This document shows, piece by piece, positions 6,956-7,068 of a DNA stretch of 7,068 nucleotides. The DNA is from Holosporales bacterium. GTDB lineage: Bacteria; Pseudomonadota; Alphaproteobacteria; UBA3830; JAIRMZ01. Under the pieces are notes generated by a model. It saw only the letters and a list, made by a program, of their open reading frames with translations, searched no databases and was not told the DNA's origin. The stretch's first letter is position 1, and each line of letters starts with the position of its first letter. The stretch is from positions 1-7,068 of the forward strand of contig JAISRK010000023.1 of the NCBI GenBank assembly GCA_031273665.1, in the 5' to 3' direction. The position numbers and the translations under genes were made by a program.

Positions 6956-7068
6956 CTATTTTCTCCGTTTCGATGGGGCGGTTTCCACAATTTCACGGAT
7001 AACAAAACGTGGATGCTGACAGACGGAAAGATATGTACGCCCAACGTATTCTCCGATTAGCCCGATTC
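6956..7068 (-). CDS. C-terminal end of an ArnC/GtrB-type family 2 glycosyltransferase (partial)
   Basis: The last 36 codons before a TAG at 6956-6958 read IGLIGEYVGRTYLSVCQHPR followed by FVIREIVETA and a basic tail, SKRRK. The LIGEYVGR...RPRFVIRE pattern is the characteristic end of polyprenyl-phosphate glycosyltransferases such as ArnC and GtrB. It lies just after their membrane helices, which would be outside the window. ArnC transfers the formylated aminoarabinose from its UDP carrier to undecaprenyl phosphate. The zero-gap junction with an ArnA-type decarboxylase, mirroring the arnC-arnA order, makes an ArnC-like role the best guess. The short visible part does not exclude GtrB or another sugar. 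The gene continues beyond the right edge. Confidence 0.8.
   Translation of the reverse strand, partial: IGLIGEYVGRTYLSVCQHPRFVIREIVETAPSKRRK

Overview
This window most likely comes from an alphaproteobacterium. Four genes point that way: a GTG-started ribosomal protein S21 of the alphaproteobacterial type, a DUF1013/TrcR cell-cycle regulator, a bacterial ELM1-family (DUF1022) protein and an Obg GTPase. Base composition looks intermediate (high 40s % G+C by eye). Fast-evolving duplicated surface-protein genes beside conserved housekeeping genes, plus lipid A-type sugar genes, would fit a host-associated lineage such as Holosporales. That placement is an inference and cannot be settled here. 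Every convincing gene lies on the minus strand, so transcription runs from high to low coordinates.

Right end (about 7068-4857): the last 36 codons of an ArnC/GtrB-type family 2 glycosyltransferase abut, with no gap, a stand-alone ArnA-type UDP-glucuronate decarboxylase. Obg follows 47 bp further on. The first two genes look like part of a 4-amino-4-deoxy-L-arabinose (L-Ara4N) type lipid A or polysaccharide modification operon. Obg is probably carried on the same transcript.

Middle (about 4856-2599): about 430 bp without a supported gene contain a good promoter for trcR, preceded by several small inverted repeats. Then come trcR, an ELM1-family gene 12 bp downstream, and rpsU, which has its own candidate promoter close behind the ELM1 stop codon.

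Left end (about 2484-1): this is a duplicated two-gene module. One unit is an intact secreted beta-barrel outer-membrane protein (321 aa) followed by a secreted coiled-coil protein with a C-terminal membrane helix (167 aa). Immediately after the coiled-coil stop codon lies a broken copy of the second half of the same outer-membrane protein (about 165-580), with internal stops and a deletion. After that comes the start of a second coiled-coil gene, which runs off the window. Its first 57 coding bases are identical to those of the first copy. The region therefore records tandem duplication, decay and probably gene conversion of a surface-protein pair, and it is the most unusual part of the window. 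No RNA genes, insertion sequences or CRISPR arrays were recognised.
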